Below, in pieces: positions 36,707-47,480 of a stretch of 47,500 nt of DNA. Source of the stretch: Bigelowiella natans CCMP2755 (taxonomy: Eukaryota; Cercozoa; Chlorarachniophyceae); assembly GCA_000320545.1 (NCBI GenBank), contig ADNK01001164.1:1-47500 (forward strand). The letters are read 5' to 3'. The position numbers and the translations under genes were made by a program. Positions within the stretch are counted from its first letter, which is position 1. Each line of letters begins with the position of its first letter. A model generated the notes under the pieces. It searched no databases. It was not told where the DNA came from and saw only the letters and a program-made list of their open reading frames with translations.

Positions 36707-39664
36707 TTAAATCCAAAACGAGCCGTCATGATCTTCCTCAAAGCTTTCTCCTTGATCGTCAAAGACTGCTACATTTGATGATTGATAAGTACCTGCCTTT
36801 TGAGCGGATACAAAATCATGATGACGATGATGATTATTGTTATTTTTTTCACTCTCCTTGTTGTTATAATTCCAAGAGACAGATATTGTGTCACTAAAGC
36901 TAATATCAGGTTTCTCATTCATCCAAAAATCTTTTGGGCTGTGTAATCCAAGCTGCCTCAATGATATCTCTGCTGCTTCGACTCTCAATGTATCAAGAAA
37001 CGTTTCATTATTATTATTATTATCTGCTGTTGTAGTAGTAGTATTCGCCATGGTTTTACTTTCAACATTAGTGTCTGGAGGCTGGGAAATGATAAGTATA
37101 CGCGCTTTCGTTCCAGCACACACAAACCCCTCACTTGGTCTTGCTACAACTACCCGTGTTCTATCGTTCTCGTCGTTGGAATGTGCTGCTATAATGCGAA
37201 ATGCTACATCTCGTGATCCAACGTTTTTTAAAGAGACAATGTGTTTCTCTGCCCCAACAGCATTTAAACTACAATTGATCACTGAGGGATTTAACCGTAT
37301 TGACACATGTCTGTTTCCCCCGATTATGTTTTTGGAATTCAGCATGGTGCTGCTGAAACTGTTACCAACAACTGGAAGAGGAGTTCTTCTTTCAGTTGGA
37401 ATTATCATTGGAAGATCTGCTGGTGCTGCAGTTGAGATGACGCTACTACTCGTGATACTACTACTGCTGCTGCGACTGCTAATGCTACGACTACTAACAC
37501 CACTGCCTCTGTGTTTATCTTTAGAGTAGAGCTGCTGCTGCTGCTTATGCTGCTGGAATGGTGATATGGAAGAATGATTTATTGCAATAATGTTGCCATC
37601 ATTGCCACTACTACTACTACTATTACGAATGCTATTTTCCTTGGCTGCTGCTACCATCATTTTTTCATCATAATTGTCGCTGCTTGTTGTTGTAGTTGTT
37701 GTTGTTGTTGTTGTTGTTGTCATCACTTGGAAAGGTGGTTGTATCTTTTTCGAGTGAGTAGTAGTATTAGTAGTAGAAGTTGATTGATCTTCGTTATCAT
37801 CCCACTCACAAGGTATTACAACGTTACGAGCACCACGTTTGTTAATAGGATCTTTCCAAAAAGTCACAGGATCCTTCTTCTCATAATCCACAAATTTCTC
37901 CCCGAGCTTGTACCACAGTAAGAGCAATTTATGCTGAATTGGTTTCTCTATTGGACCTAATTTCTTTGCAGTAATTCTTACACTAATCTTCTTTCCAGCG
38001 TCTAGAAATCCACAGTGTGGCATCACGATGAAGTCATTGGGAGCATTTGTCCGTATCTTATATGCAGATGCTGTAGTATCACTATTAGTTACTGTAAGCT
38101 TTTTTGGATGTTTGATAGGCGGTGTTACCTTTGAAAAAAGCAAACGATTTGGATGGATAGAAATCTCTCCGGTGCTGCTTACCCCCCCTCCTCTCTTACT
38201 GCCACCAACGATACCCCCCCCTTTCTTCTTCTTTGTCTTCTTCCTGTGATAAGATGGTAACTGCAGACGAGTGACGACTGCCTTCTTATTCTTATTACAT
38301 TCATCTGCTACATTCAATTCTGCTGCTACTGCTTCTTGATCTTGTTCTTCTTCAGCTTTAGTAGTAGTAGTAGTAGTAGGAGGAGATGTCAACGAAGGAG
38401 ATGTAGAATTATTATTATTATTTGTAGTAGTAGTAGCACCGGGAAAAGCAGCTGCGCTGGTACCAGAAACATTTGTCGGCGAAGATTGGGGAGAATTAAC
38501 TACTGATTTGAAGTCAGAATATGATGATGATGATGATACGTTTAATTGATCTACACTGCTGCTGCCAGTGGTGTTTGTAACATTACTACTTTCGTCGTCT
38601 CCCCCCTCCCCCCATGAACATTCTAAGCATGTGTCTAATATCGGTCTTCGTTCAACTTTAACACGATTCCAGAATATAAGATGTGTTGGACTTCCTCCCC
38701 TTCTTCTTTGAGCTAATTCTCTATGTGTCAACGACGCAGTTTGTATTAGCAATTTAGCACCAGGAGGAAAATGTCCTGATGAGGCCTTTGTGAGCAGTCT
38801 AATTTCAATTTTCTCACCGCCTTTTACGAAGCCGTATCTAGGTCTGATAAAATGGTTTTTAGGCACATTTGTACGCACCCTATACCCAATCACATGTGTT
38901 GTGGGATTTTCAATAATAAGTTTCTTCAGAACATTAGTTTGAAGTAGCTGGTATTTGTCGTATGTGATACTTTGCGGTGATATTAAGAGCCTCTTGAGAA
39001 TGCTCATAGATCTCGAAGAAAATGATAAACTTCCTACAACATCATCACCCTCTTCTCCTAATCTAGCTGTTGTTGCTTCTTCTTCTTCTTCTTCTTCTTC
39101 TTCTTCGTCAACAGTACAATTAGCACCTCCTATGATTGCCCCTCCTCCTTCCTCTAACCCAATAATACCCTGAGCATGCAGAACCTCACTACAACTACTA
39201 TTGCCGTCATCTCCTCCTCTCAACAAAGAAGAAGAAGAAGAAGAAGAAGGAGGAGGCTGAATATAAATCTTAAACTGTTGTTTGCCATCATTATTACTAC
39301 TGTCAGGGTCACCATCATTAGCACCCGGATTAACACTACTAATAGCTGTTGTTGTTGTTGCCAAAGCAGCACCAGAAGAACCGTTTGTCGTCGTTGTCGT
39401 TGTCGTCGTGGTTTGATGAGATGATGAATCATGAGAGCCAGCAGCAGTAAGAATAGTAGTAGTAGGAGTAGTAGGAGTAGTGTTGTTATCAACAGAAAGA
39501 CCAGTAGCTGCTGCTGTGGGTGTTGTTGTAGTAGTTGTAGCAGAAGTAGTAATGACTGGAATAATTGTCACTTCCTGCACAGTCATGATAGTATTATCCC
39601 CTTGGCTGGTACGGCTAACTTCATTTTGAGATAACTCGTCGGCGGCATTGTTATCCATCGTCAT
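36707..39664 (-). CDS. Protein with three MSP/VAP-type domains, single exon, 985 aa
   Basis: MSP (VAP) domains are immunoglobulin-like folds; VAP proteins use them to bind FFAT motifs at ER contact sites. Three divergent copies are spaced along the protein. Copy 1, about residues 225-350: SPQSITYDKY, IENPTTHVIGYRVRTNVPKN, RPRYGFVKGGEKIEI. Copy 2, about 500-640: ISIHPNRLLFSK, TVTNSDTTASAYKIRTNAPN, MPHCGFLDAGKKISVRI. Copy 3, about 790-950: SIRLNPSVINCSLNAVG, LKNVGSRDVAFRI, RPSEGFVCAGTKARI. Each copy ends in a region with W or DFW (FWNRVK, FWKDP, DFWMNE). Linkers are T, S, N, E and Q runs. No C-terminal membrane anchor is seen, unlike classical VAPs. The start is the first ATG (MTMDNNAADE); an acceptor-like AG lies just before it, so an upstream exon is possible. 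Confidence 0.85.
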   Translation of the reverse strand: MTMDNNAADELSQNEVSRTSQGDNTIMTVQEVTIIPVITTSATTTTTTPTAAATGLSVDNNTTPTTPTTTILTAAGSHDSSSHQTTTTTTTTTNGSSGAALATTTTAISSVNPGANDGDPDSSNNDGKQQFKIYIQPPPSSSSSSSLLRGGDDGNSSCSEVLHAQGIIGLEEGGGAIIGGANCTVDEEEEEEEEEEATTARLGEEGDDVVGSLSFSSRSMSILKRLLISPQSITYDKYQLLQTNVLKKLIIENPTTHVIGYRVRTNVPKNHFIRPRYGFVKGGEKIEIRLLTKASSGHFPPGAKLLIQTASLTHRELAQRRRGGSPTHLIFWNRVKVERRPILDTCLECSWGEGGDDESSNVTNTTGSSSVDQLNVSSSSSYSDFKSVVNSPQSSPTNVSGTSAAAFPGATTTTNNNNNSTSPSLTSPPTTTTTTKAEEEQDQEAVAAELNVADECNKNKKAVVTRLQLPSYHRKKTKKKKGGGIVGGSKRGGGVSSTGEISIHPNRLLFSKVTPPIKHPKKLTVTNSDTTASAYKIRTNAPNDFIVMPHCGFLDAGKKISVRITAKKLGPIEKPIQHKLLLLWYKLGEKFVDYEKKDPVTFWKDPINKRGARNVVIPCEWDDNEDQSTSTTNTTTHSKKIQPPFQVMTTTTTTTTTTTTSSDNYDEKMMVAAAKENSIRNSSSSSGNDGNIIAINHSSISPFQQHKQQQQLYSKDKHRGSGVSSRSISSRSSSSSITSSSVISTAAPADLPMIIPTERRTPLPVVGNSFSSTMLNSKNIIGGNRHVSIRLNPSVINCSLNAVGAEKHIVSLKNVGSRDVAFRIIAAHSNDENDRTRVVVARPSEGFVCAGTKARILIISQPPDTNVESKTMANTTTTTADNNNNNETFLDTLRVEAAEISLRQLGLHSPKDFWMNEKPDISFSDTISVSWNYNNKESEKNNNNHHRHHDFVSAQKAGTYQSSNVAVFDDQGESFEEDHDGSFWI

Positions 39665-39693
39665 TCTAATGGGTACCTATTGCACACGTTATA

Positions 39694-39696
<3 letters not shown>

Positions 39697-39736
<40 letters not shown>
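39697..39736. repeat. (TA)n microsatellite upstream of the MSP-domain gene
   Basis: About 20 TA units immediately 5' of the triple-MSP reading frame. Confidence 0.9.
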
Positions 39737-39741
<5 letters not shown>

Positions 39742-40036
39742 ACGAGCAGAAAAAATAAGAATAATGGTAAGAAGAAGACCCACGATGATGATGATGATGA
39801 TGATGGTGATGATCTCAATTACAAGAAGAGTAACGAGTAACAAACATGGACTACATACACAACCGTAATATTATCATATGTTTGCGTGTTCATTTTGTTC
39901 TTATCACAAGCGTCACACGATATTGGTGCGATCATGCCGTTACACAGAAGAAGAGAATACTTGAATTATGGATTTGTAAAGTAGTATTCGATAAGATTCA
40001 AATAACAAATAGACAACGCACCACATGTACTCTAAC

Positions 40037-41051
40037 AGGTGTAGGAGGAGAAGAAGGAGCAGTGGTGGTAGTTGAAATCCTTGAGATTGATTTGTCGTTG
40101 TGATTCTGCATGGGATCGGCTGAAAATGATGCTATTGGCGAGAAAGAGTTGTCCTTCACTTCACTCATAGATTGCTGCTTTCTGCTGTAATTGTCCTTTT
40201 GCTTTTCTTCTTCTTCTTCTCCTTCTTCCCCATTGTTGTCATCGTCGTCATCATTATCATCATTTCTTGGCGTAGTTGCGGGTTGTTCGTGGTCTAAGCT
40301 ACTTGCTTTTGCTCCTCCTCCCCCAAGAATTAAGAAACTATCTGACTGCGGACGTTCAACTGACAACATTCAAAATTTCAAGGAACAAACTGAAAAATCA
40401 TAAAATTGCACATAAAATGAAAGAGTTAAAAAGAAGAAGACATATATTATATGTGGGAAAAGTGGTGAGCGATTTGACTGCTTTGACGTGAAGTTGATTA
40501 AGTGATTAATATTACCCTGTCGCCTACTCTGAGTCGTCGTATTTGTTCGAGGGGTAATACTCGGCGAGGAGGACGGTTTTATGTCCACCACGACCATTTC
40601 GTTCTTATTATTGGATGATGGTGATTTGGCTGCTGCATCTGATGATGGTGTAGTAGGATTGGAACATGTGAATGATACTATTTAATCATATATAAGGATA
40701 GTAATGAGAAGAATGCGATTGCAGCAGTAAGAAGAAGAGGAGGAAGAAGAAGTTTTTTTTTTTTTTTGAGTAATGATGGTGTCGGTAGATAAATATCTTT
40801 TCTCCCCCGCCCTCAAGGGATAATAAGAAGATGCTACCACGTGTTGTTGTTATTGCTTTGCTGCTGCTGCTGCTGCTGCTGCTGTAATGTCGCGTTAAAA
40901 TTAAAAGATACACACTACTACCGTATTTACTCTTTGGCGTTTCTTCCTCCTCAATAGACGCTCCTTCAACTATTGTATTATCTTCTTCTTCTTCTTGTTC
41001 CCTAGCAATATCTTCTCCCTTGTCGTTCAGCTCCAAACTTGTCCCGCTCAT
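40037..41051 (-). CDS. Acidic low-complexity protein or 5' exons of the MSP-domain gene
   Basis: Three phase-matched exons (minus): 41051-40922, 40677-40516, 40359-40037 (end uncertain). The product starts MSGTSLELNDKGEDIAREQ, continues with E-rich sequence, then SNPTTPSSDAAAKSPSS, VVVDIKPSSSPSITPRT, LILGGGGAKASSL and a D/E run, then SPIASFSADPMQNHNDKSIS. No domain is recognised; it looks disordered and could be nuclear or a scaffold tail. Transcription runs toward the triple-MSP reading frame 370 bases downstream and the style is alike, so both may be one gene. I could not join them: the likely donors end in phase 0 or 1, and the acceptor before the MSP frame needs phase 2. Confidence 0.55.
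40862..40884. repeat. (CTG)n microsatellite in intron
   Basis: Eight CTG units in the first intron of the acidic gene. Confidence 0.8.
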
Positions 41052-41259
41052 TAATAGACTCGAATAATGACGATTTCTCCTACTAATTTTTGCAATAATA
41101 TGACGGGGCTGCTGTTTTTTCTTATGGTTGCTAGCATAAGGAGAAGTAAACTAGTTACTGCTTATAAAGATTGAGTAGTAATGAGACCACCTTGTAACTG
41201 ATCACCAATCAATGTCCTAGAAGTACCTACCAAAGATCGATCGATAAAAATCTCTCTCT

Positions 41260-41466
41260 ATGCTGTTTTGGAATGATGATACTACTACGTTCTACAAAGC
41301 CGTGTTGCTGTTTTTCCTACTTCTGGCAAATACAAGTAGTAGATCCAAGAAGAAAATTAAGGAGTTCCAGAAGGAGAACCAACCGACCGATGGCTATGTC
41401 TTCCGGCCTATCGAATCTAATGAGGAGGTGCTTTTTGATGGCGGCAACTCACAACTTTTAAGATAA
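41260..41466 (+). CDS. Small hypothetical protein with N-terminal hydrophobic segment
   Basis: A 68-codon ATG frame with a signal-like stretch (FYKAVLLFFLLLA) followed by a basic, then polar segment (SRSKKKIKEFQKENQ, DGYVFRPIESNEE). It could be a short secreted peptide, or a first exon cut at GTGCTTTT after SNEE, but no in-phase partner was identified. Non-repetitive composition in a microsatellite-rich area is the main argument that it is coding. No family recognised. Confidence 0.3.
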   Translation: MLFWNDDTTTFYKAVLLFFLLLANTSSRSKKKIKEFQKENQPTDGYVFRPIESNEEVLFDGGNSQLLR

Positions 41467-41606
41467 AAATTGAGATACTATTTCGTTATGAAGGAAATGA
41501 AAGGGGTTTTAAACCTACGTCAATGTCATTTGCAGTGACGCTTACCACTTTCATTCTCTCGTGAGTTCGAGCCGATGTGATGGGCTGTTCCATTCGACGT
41601 TACAAG

Positions 41607-41664
<58 letters not shown>

Positions 41665-42134
41665 ATAGATCTATTATTACTAGATATACCAAGGATACGA
41701 CTTAACTGGCTATCTACCTAACTATCTACCTATCTACCTATCTACCTATCTACCTATCAACTACTATAACTCTTTACTACGAGGAAACTTCCAAATTTTC
41801 TTACCACACTGCTACATTAATACTACTACCTACTACCACGAGTAGTAACCACTGCTATACTTCTCGTGGGGAGGGGGGGGGGAGTATTTACTACCAGACT
41901 GCTTCTCGAAGAGAAGAAGGAAAACAAAGGCAAGGAGAAGAACGACAACGGGGAAGGAGGATCATTCGCGTAATATACCTAACTACCTCTCCCTTTTCCT
42001 ATCCCCGACGAAGATACGGTCCTCCTCCTCAGGACCCGAAACTGACATAGGGAGGGAGGGTGACAACGACAACGACAACGACAACGACGACGAATACGTG
42101 ACCTTCTTCTTCTTCTTCTTCTTCTCCTTCTTCG
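41467..42134. other. Intergenic, microsatellite-rich
   Basis: No exon seen. It holds a (GTT)n tract at 41607-41664 (about 19 units), a TCTACCTA-type tetranucleotide array at about 41715-41758, and a (TTC)n tract just before the next start codon. Confidence 0.6.
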
Positions 42135-44740
42135 ATGAGAATCTTAACGAGAATCGTTGTTACCACCACCGCTGTTTGGGCTGGTTTTCCGATCTTACTC
42201 ATGATGGCCACCTCCTCCATAAAAGCAGTTGCTCCTTTTGCTGCTGCTGCTACCGCTACTGTGCCCATTCTCCTAACGTTAACAAGGCCAGTTATTCTAC
42301 ACGAGAAGCACTTCCACCACCCAAATTTAGGAATGATTAGGATGAAGATGACGAAGATGAGCGCAGTAGAGAGGAGGCGGCAATCTTGTGGTTATTGTCT
42401 GAAAAGGACAGGGACAATGTGGAGAAAGGAGAAGGTGGTACAACAGATTAAGAGTAACAAAGAGCAACATGATCCTCCTTATGTTGAATCTAGTCCTTCT
42501 TCAAGGGAAAAGAGAAGGTACTATCTACGACAAGCTGTTTGGTCCTGTGTTGCTAGTGCCGCAACTGCAATTGTTGGAACTACTATTACTACTAGTAGTA
42601 GTCGGGCTGCTGCATCACCGATAATGGCAACGGCGATTAATAATGCAGCAATGGATAGTAGTGATAGTACTAGCATTGCATCTGCTTCTTCACCAAATAC
42701 TATTCTTCCTAATGGAAATAAGAAGAGAGTAGTTGTGATCGAACCGACTGATAAGAATGGTGGTGATGCTAGTGGTGGTGCTGCTTCTAACACAATGGCA
42801 ACAGGATTGAGTTTTTCCACAATCAACGATGCTATCGAGGGTGCACAGGCAGGGTCAACCATCTTAATTCCTTCTGGGGTGTACGAGGAACAGATAGATA
42901 TAAATAAACCCAACTTGACACTGAAGGCAGCACTTATTATTCACGGTGACGACGATCACGACGACCCTGGGTGAGTGGCATCTATCTATGGTGGGAGAAG
43001 AACGATAGTAGGCGGTGGCCATAATCATCATCGTCATCATCATCATCTTATCAGTGGTTCTATCCTTATAAAAATGTTAGCAACTTATACTTGACTTGTT
43101 ACTATTTATCCAGGGTGGTTCTGATACAAAGTTATACTTGTTATTTTTTATTTATTTATTCAGGGTGGTTCTGATCGAACATATGACAGAGAATCCGTAT
43201 GAAAACACGATACGAATCAGTGCGCCAAATGTTACAGTGACAGGGGTGGGTACTTACTAATTGTTAGTATCGTAAAAGTGATAATAATAATCACTGTGAA
43301 GTACTTATTATTTTTTATAGCATTGTAAAAGTGATAATGACAGTGGGATATGTAGCTCATCCAGATCATCATGTAAACGACGACGAATTGTGTACCAATC
43401 AACCATCTTGTAGAATAAACTCTAAAGTTATCTTCTCTCTCTCTCTCTCTCTATCTATCACTGAAATTAGCTGACAGTTCGCCATTCTTCGCCTTCCGTT
43501 GCCTCTAATTATGCTGTTAGAGTAGATTCAACGGGGTCCAAGTAATAATTACTACTAACAACCATCACAATAAAATATTGTTATTACTATAATCATCATG
43601 AAGCTACCTATCAACATCTTGTGTCAGAACGATTACGTTCGATCGTGATTATTGAATATTATATCCATTGAGTAGTACTCTTCAGTGCTATTATTATAAC
43701 AATCGCACGGTTCATGAATAGGGTTTGATTGGCTGCAACTCCATCATTATTCATGCATAAATAGGTTAATTGCCTGCTCAATAAGCAGCAAGACTGGAAG
43801 TGGTATTGGCACCGAAGGAGGTAGTAGTAACACCTATCATAAAATAGGAGAGGAAAGGAGGCCATGCAGCTATTGGAATGCTGCTTGTACAGCTTTATCA
43901 TCAATCCCCATCCCCATCCCCAGTGTCAATCAACTATGGATTCATGATATATCCATTGGTCATAATTTCTCGTTAAGTAGGAGACTTTATGGTTTCTTCC
44001 TGCGACATAAACTTCTGTAAGAGGCACGGAGTGGCCATATTTCCCGGTCTAACATCTGAGCGGACAAGTGTCACTTCGATTGAGAATTGTCGCATCCGAA
44101 ACAATGGATTATCTGGGGTTTATGCTAGAGGCGATGCACAAGAGGTGGTTGGATAGTTTTGAATGAAGTGGTGACTACTGCTGCTGCCGATGATGATGAT
44201 GATGATGATGATGATACGTAATAAATAAATAAAAGTAATTGGTATCTACTGCCATACGTGTGTTGTTAGGTTTCAATCTTTAGGTCCGAAATATCAAACA
44301 ATGCACAATGGGGTAGTAAAAGTATTTTTAAATGATGATATGCTGTTTCAATCGTCAAATAGTTTGCAGCAGCCAAGTACATATGAAGGTGGATATCGCT
44401 GAAAGTGTTAAAAAAATAGAAATTACATGCAGTTCTGAGAAACGAATGACATTAAGAAACGCGATAAAAACGATTAGCAAGGCCGTACGAATTTAGTTGA
44501 TACATACAAATTGTATACTCTGATAGTCAGCATCGTGATAGGCAGTAGAACGGCAATCCTAATTATTATATTACTACAGGTGTTACAGCTTCAGGAGGTG
44601 CGTTTGTTTCAGTGGATAAGTGCACATCTTTGAACAGAAATGGTAAGGGAAAGATAAAAGAAGACACAGATGCTGCTGCCAGGGTTCTTCCAGGCGCTGT
44701 ATCAAGCAGTAGCAGTGAAGCGCAGGAGTTTTGTGCATGA
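42135..44740 (+). CDS. Right-handed parallel beta-helix (NosD/pectin-lyase-like) protein, seven exons
   Basis: Beta-helix repeats often bind or cleave polysaccharides, or act as scaffolds; the substrate here is unknown. Exons: 42135-42970, 43164-43245, 43471-43541, 43765-43820, 43981-44144, 44270-44312, 44580-44740; total 1413 nt (470 aa), all phases agreeing. The fold starts at FSTINDAIEGAQAGSTILIP then GVYEEQI, a typical first coil. Later rungs are APNVTVTG, LTVRHSSPSVASNYAVRV, LIACSISSKTGSGIGTEGG, CDINFCKRHGVAIFPG, IENCRIRNNGLSGVYARG, SEISNNAQWGVTASGGAFV. The N-terminal 200 residues hold a hydrophobic leader (IVVTTTAVWAGFPILLMMA) and a second hydrophobic segment (VWSCVASAATAIVG) with a small-residue stretch after it, so it is exported or organelle-targeted. 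The fold ends soon after the last rung. Clear catalytic residues were not identified. Confidence 0.88.
43111..43175 (+). repeat. Duplicated splice acceptor before beta-helix exon 2
   Basis: CAGGGTGGTTCTGAT occurs at 43111-43125 and 43161-43175, 50 bases apart, with similar upstream T-rich sequence. Only the second keeps the reading frame of exon 2; use of the first leads to a stop. Confidence 0.85.
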
Positions 44741-45600
44741 TTCATGATCTAAATTCAAATTGATGACATAATGAATGACATCATGAATATGATGTTGTTC
44801 AGTTCTCATGTTCTGTTCCTGTGCTAGTTTCTTGCGCAATCGCATACACATACGACCATGCATAAGAAGCTCCTTTATTCGATCATTGCAAACTGCTGAT
44901 GACGCATGTCTAGTACGTAGATGTGTGCCTAATGTCTAGCCATGTAACAGCATGGCAAGGGAAACTTGTTATACGTAGCCAAACGTTGTTCATGCATTTA
45001 TGCTTTGTTGTTATTTTATTCATGAGATGCATGCTGTGCATGAGACACATGCATTTGTTTTGCTATGCTTGTCTGCGTACTATGCGCATGCAAATGAAGC
45101 TACATGCATGCAACGTGTGCTGTTGCGGAAGCCGCTAGAGCCGGTACGTTCTATAGCGTTGTCACAGTTTCACAGATCAATAATAGTAACATATAGGCAG
45201 AGATTGTGGCAACCAATTGTTAGCGCACTCGACACGTACATGACAAGCTCATGTAAACGAAAGCACAATCAATCAACATGCACAAAAATTGCAATTGTAG
45301 TTGCATGGGCACCATATCGTGCATAACTTCAGCCTCTCTAGCTCTAGGCTAATATGCCAGCGTACGTAGTGTTGTTACATGCACAACATGCAACAACAAC
45401 AACAACAACAACAACAACACATCGTCAGGCACATGGTATGGGTGTGCCATATTGTGTGTGAAAGCTGTGCGAATTGTTCACAGCACATATGGCGTGCATT
45501 GCATGTATCTAGCTATGCAACATATTCAGTGCTATGTTTACACAATAATATAACTATATAGTTCGTTGTAGAAGATGTCTGGAACATGGCCACTCGATCT
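44741..45600. other. Compositional island 4
   Basis: About 0.85 kb rich in GCATG, TGCATG, ACATG and CTAG words with CG dinucleotides. It starts at the stop codon of the beta-helix gene. It contains a (CAA)n tract at about 45389-45418. No gene is recognised; the open frames (for example 44923-45138) have no protein-like features. Confidence 0.55.
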
Positions 45601-45673
45601 ATAATTGACAACATAATATCTCCACATCTTACACTGACTTAGTAATGGAGATCTTGCTCTCATCAAGTGATCA

Positions 45674-46390
45674 TCATTCTTGAGGTATGGCGTTGCAGAT
45701 ATTGCGCAATCCGTGTGCTATGAAATCTTTGTCAAGACGTTGGCCAATACATACTACTCGGCAGGTTCCTATAAACAGAGTGCCAGCAACACGTACTACG
45801 TGAGTGCTATTCAAATCATTTTAACTTGATCATCATAATCAACATAATTATAACCTTCATCATCCTTGTCACCATCTATTATTTACTTCACCATCGATAA
45901 CTATCAATCTTCACCCTCACTTTTTTCATCACTAGCACGTAATTAAATGGTTCTATCGTGTGTGTGTGTACTCCTCCTCCTACTACCTTGATATTCATCT
46001 CCATTCTTCCATTCAGGACCTTGAGTAATCTAAAAGGACAACAACATATTGCAATTGATAAATCATGATAGTTAGTTGTCAATTTCAACTACCACTACAA
46101 GTACCTCGAAAAGTTGTTGAACTCCCTGTAAGTAGTACTTCCTTCTGCTGCTGCTGCTGCTACTATCACTGGATGATATTGCTGTTGGTGTAATACTAAG
46201 AAGACCCTGTTATTTATTTATTATCACGCAGATGGTGTCACGGTTCATATTAGTAAATGATTGAGGAGAAGGAAGGGGCGAGCAGGGGCAAAGACGTTGA
46301 ATAATAGCGATAGTAGGTATATTCTTAGTACATAACAACCATCACCACCATATTATCACTATCACCACTTCTGCCCACTCACAAAAGAAA

Positions 46391-46422
<32 letters not shown>

Positions 46423-46488
46423 CCTTCATACGCATGATGTTCATTCTTTTCTCCTCTGGCAATCGATGATACTCAAGTTCATCTTTAA

Positions 46489-46524
<36 letters not shown>

Positions 46525-47261
46525 TGTTGTTCTTCTTGATCGATGGCATACTGCTCATACTGCTACTACTATCGTCTATTATCTTGGTTGGTGCCGTGCC
46601 ATCCCCTTCCTCCTTGTTCGTTTTCTTCTCAAATTTGAGAAGTGCTGCTCTTTCTTCCTTCTCCCACTATTATTCATTGTATTGATTGAAATTATTGTCA
46701 AATGATGGTGGTTCGGTGCAACACCACTAAAAAACGTGTAGCAATGTTGTTGTTGAGGTGTTCTTCCTTTGTTTCTGATAGAGATTACCACCACCACCAC
46801 CACCACCACTACTACTACTAGTAGAGAATTTTGCATTAGGAGAAAGTCGTTTTTGGTGGCAAGAGAAAGTTGTGCAATCAGACGAGGAGACCTCAATTTC
46901 ACTGTGATGATGATGATGATGACGATATCCAAAAACACATAATACTTCTACTACTACTACTAATACTACTACTACTACTACTATATTTTAAAGAAAACTT
47001 GATACAGTGGTAGCATTAGACTGTTGCAGCAACAACATGATCATGATCATCATCTGCAACAGCAACAGCAGCAACAACAACCTGTTGCAGCAACAACAAC
47101 ATGAACATGATCATGATCATCATCTGCAACAGCAACAGCAGCAACAACAACAACCAGAAGCAGTGCCAACCATCTTCTCAGCCTTGAAAGTGAATTAATA
47201 CGCCCTGTTGTTGTTTAGTATTCTTGGTAGTAGTAATAGTAGCATCTTATGTATTATATAT

Positions 47262-47299
<38 letters not shown>

Positions 47300-47449
47300 A
47301 TGTTAAACACAATATATAGATGATGTTGATGATGATGACGATGATGGTGGTGGTGATGGTAGCCATGAGTTCATAATCTGGTGATGTTAGTTGACGATGC
47401 AGTGATATCACAATTTATCCTCTTATAATATACAAATAGTCATTTTCTG

Positions 47450-47480
<31 letters not shown>

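Noticed and set aside
37574-39634. Several plus-strand frames over the MSP-domain gene
   Set aside because: Low-complexity shadows (poly-C, poly-L, poly-S) of the Thr/Ser/Asn repeats on the coding strand.
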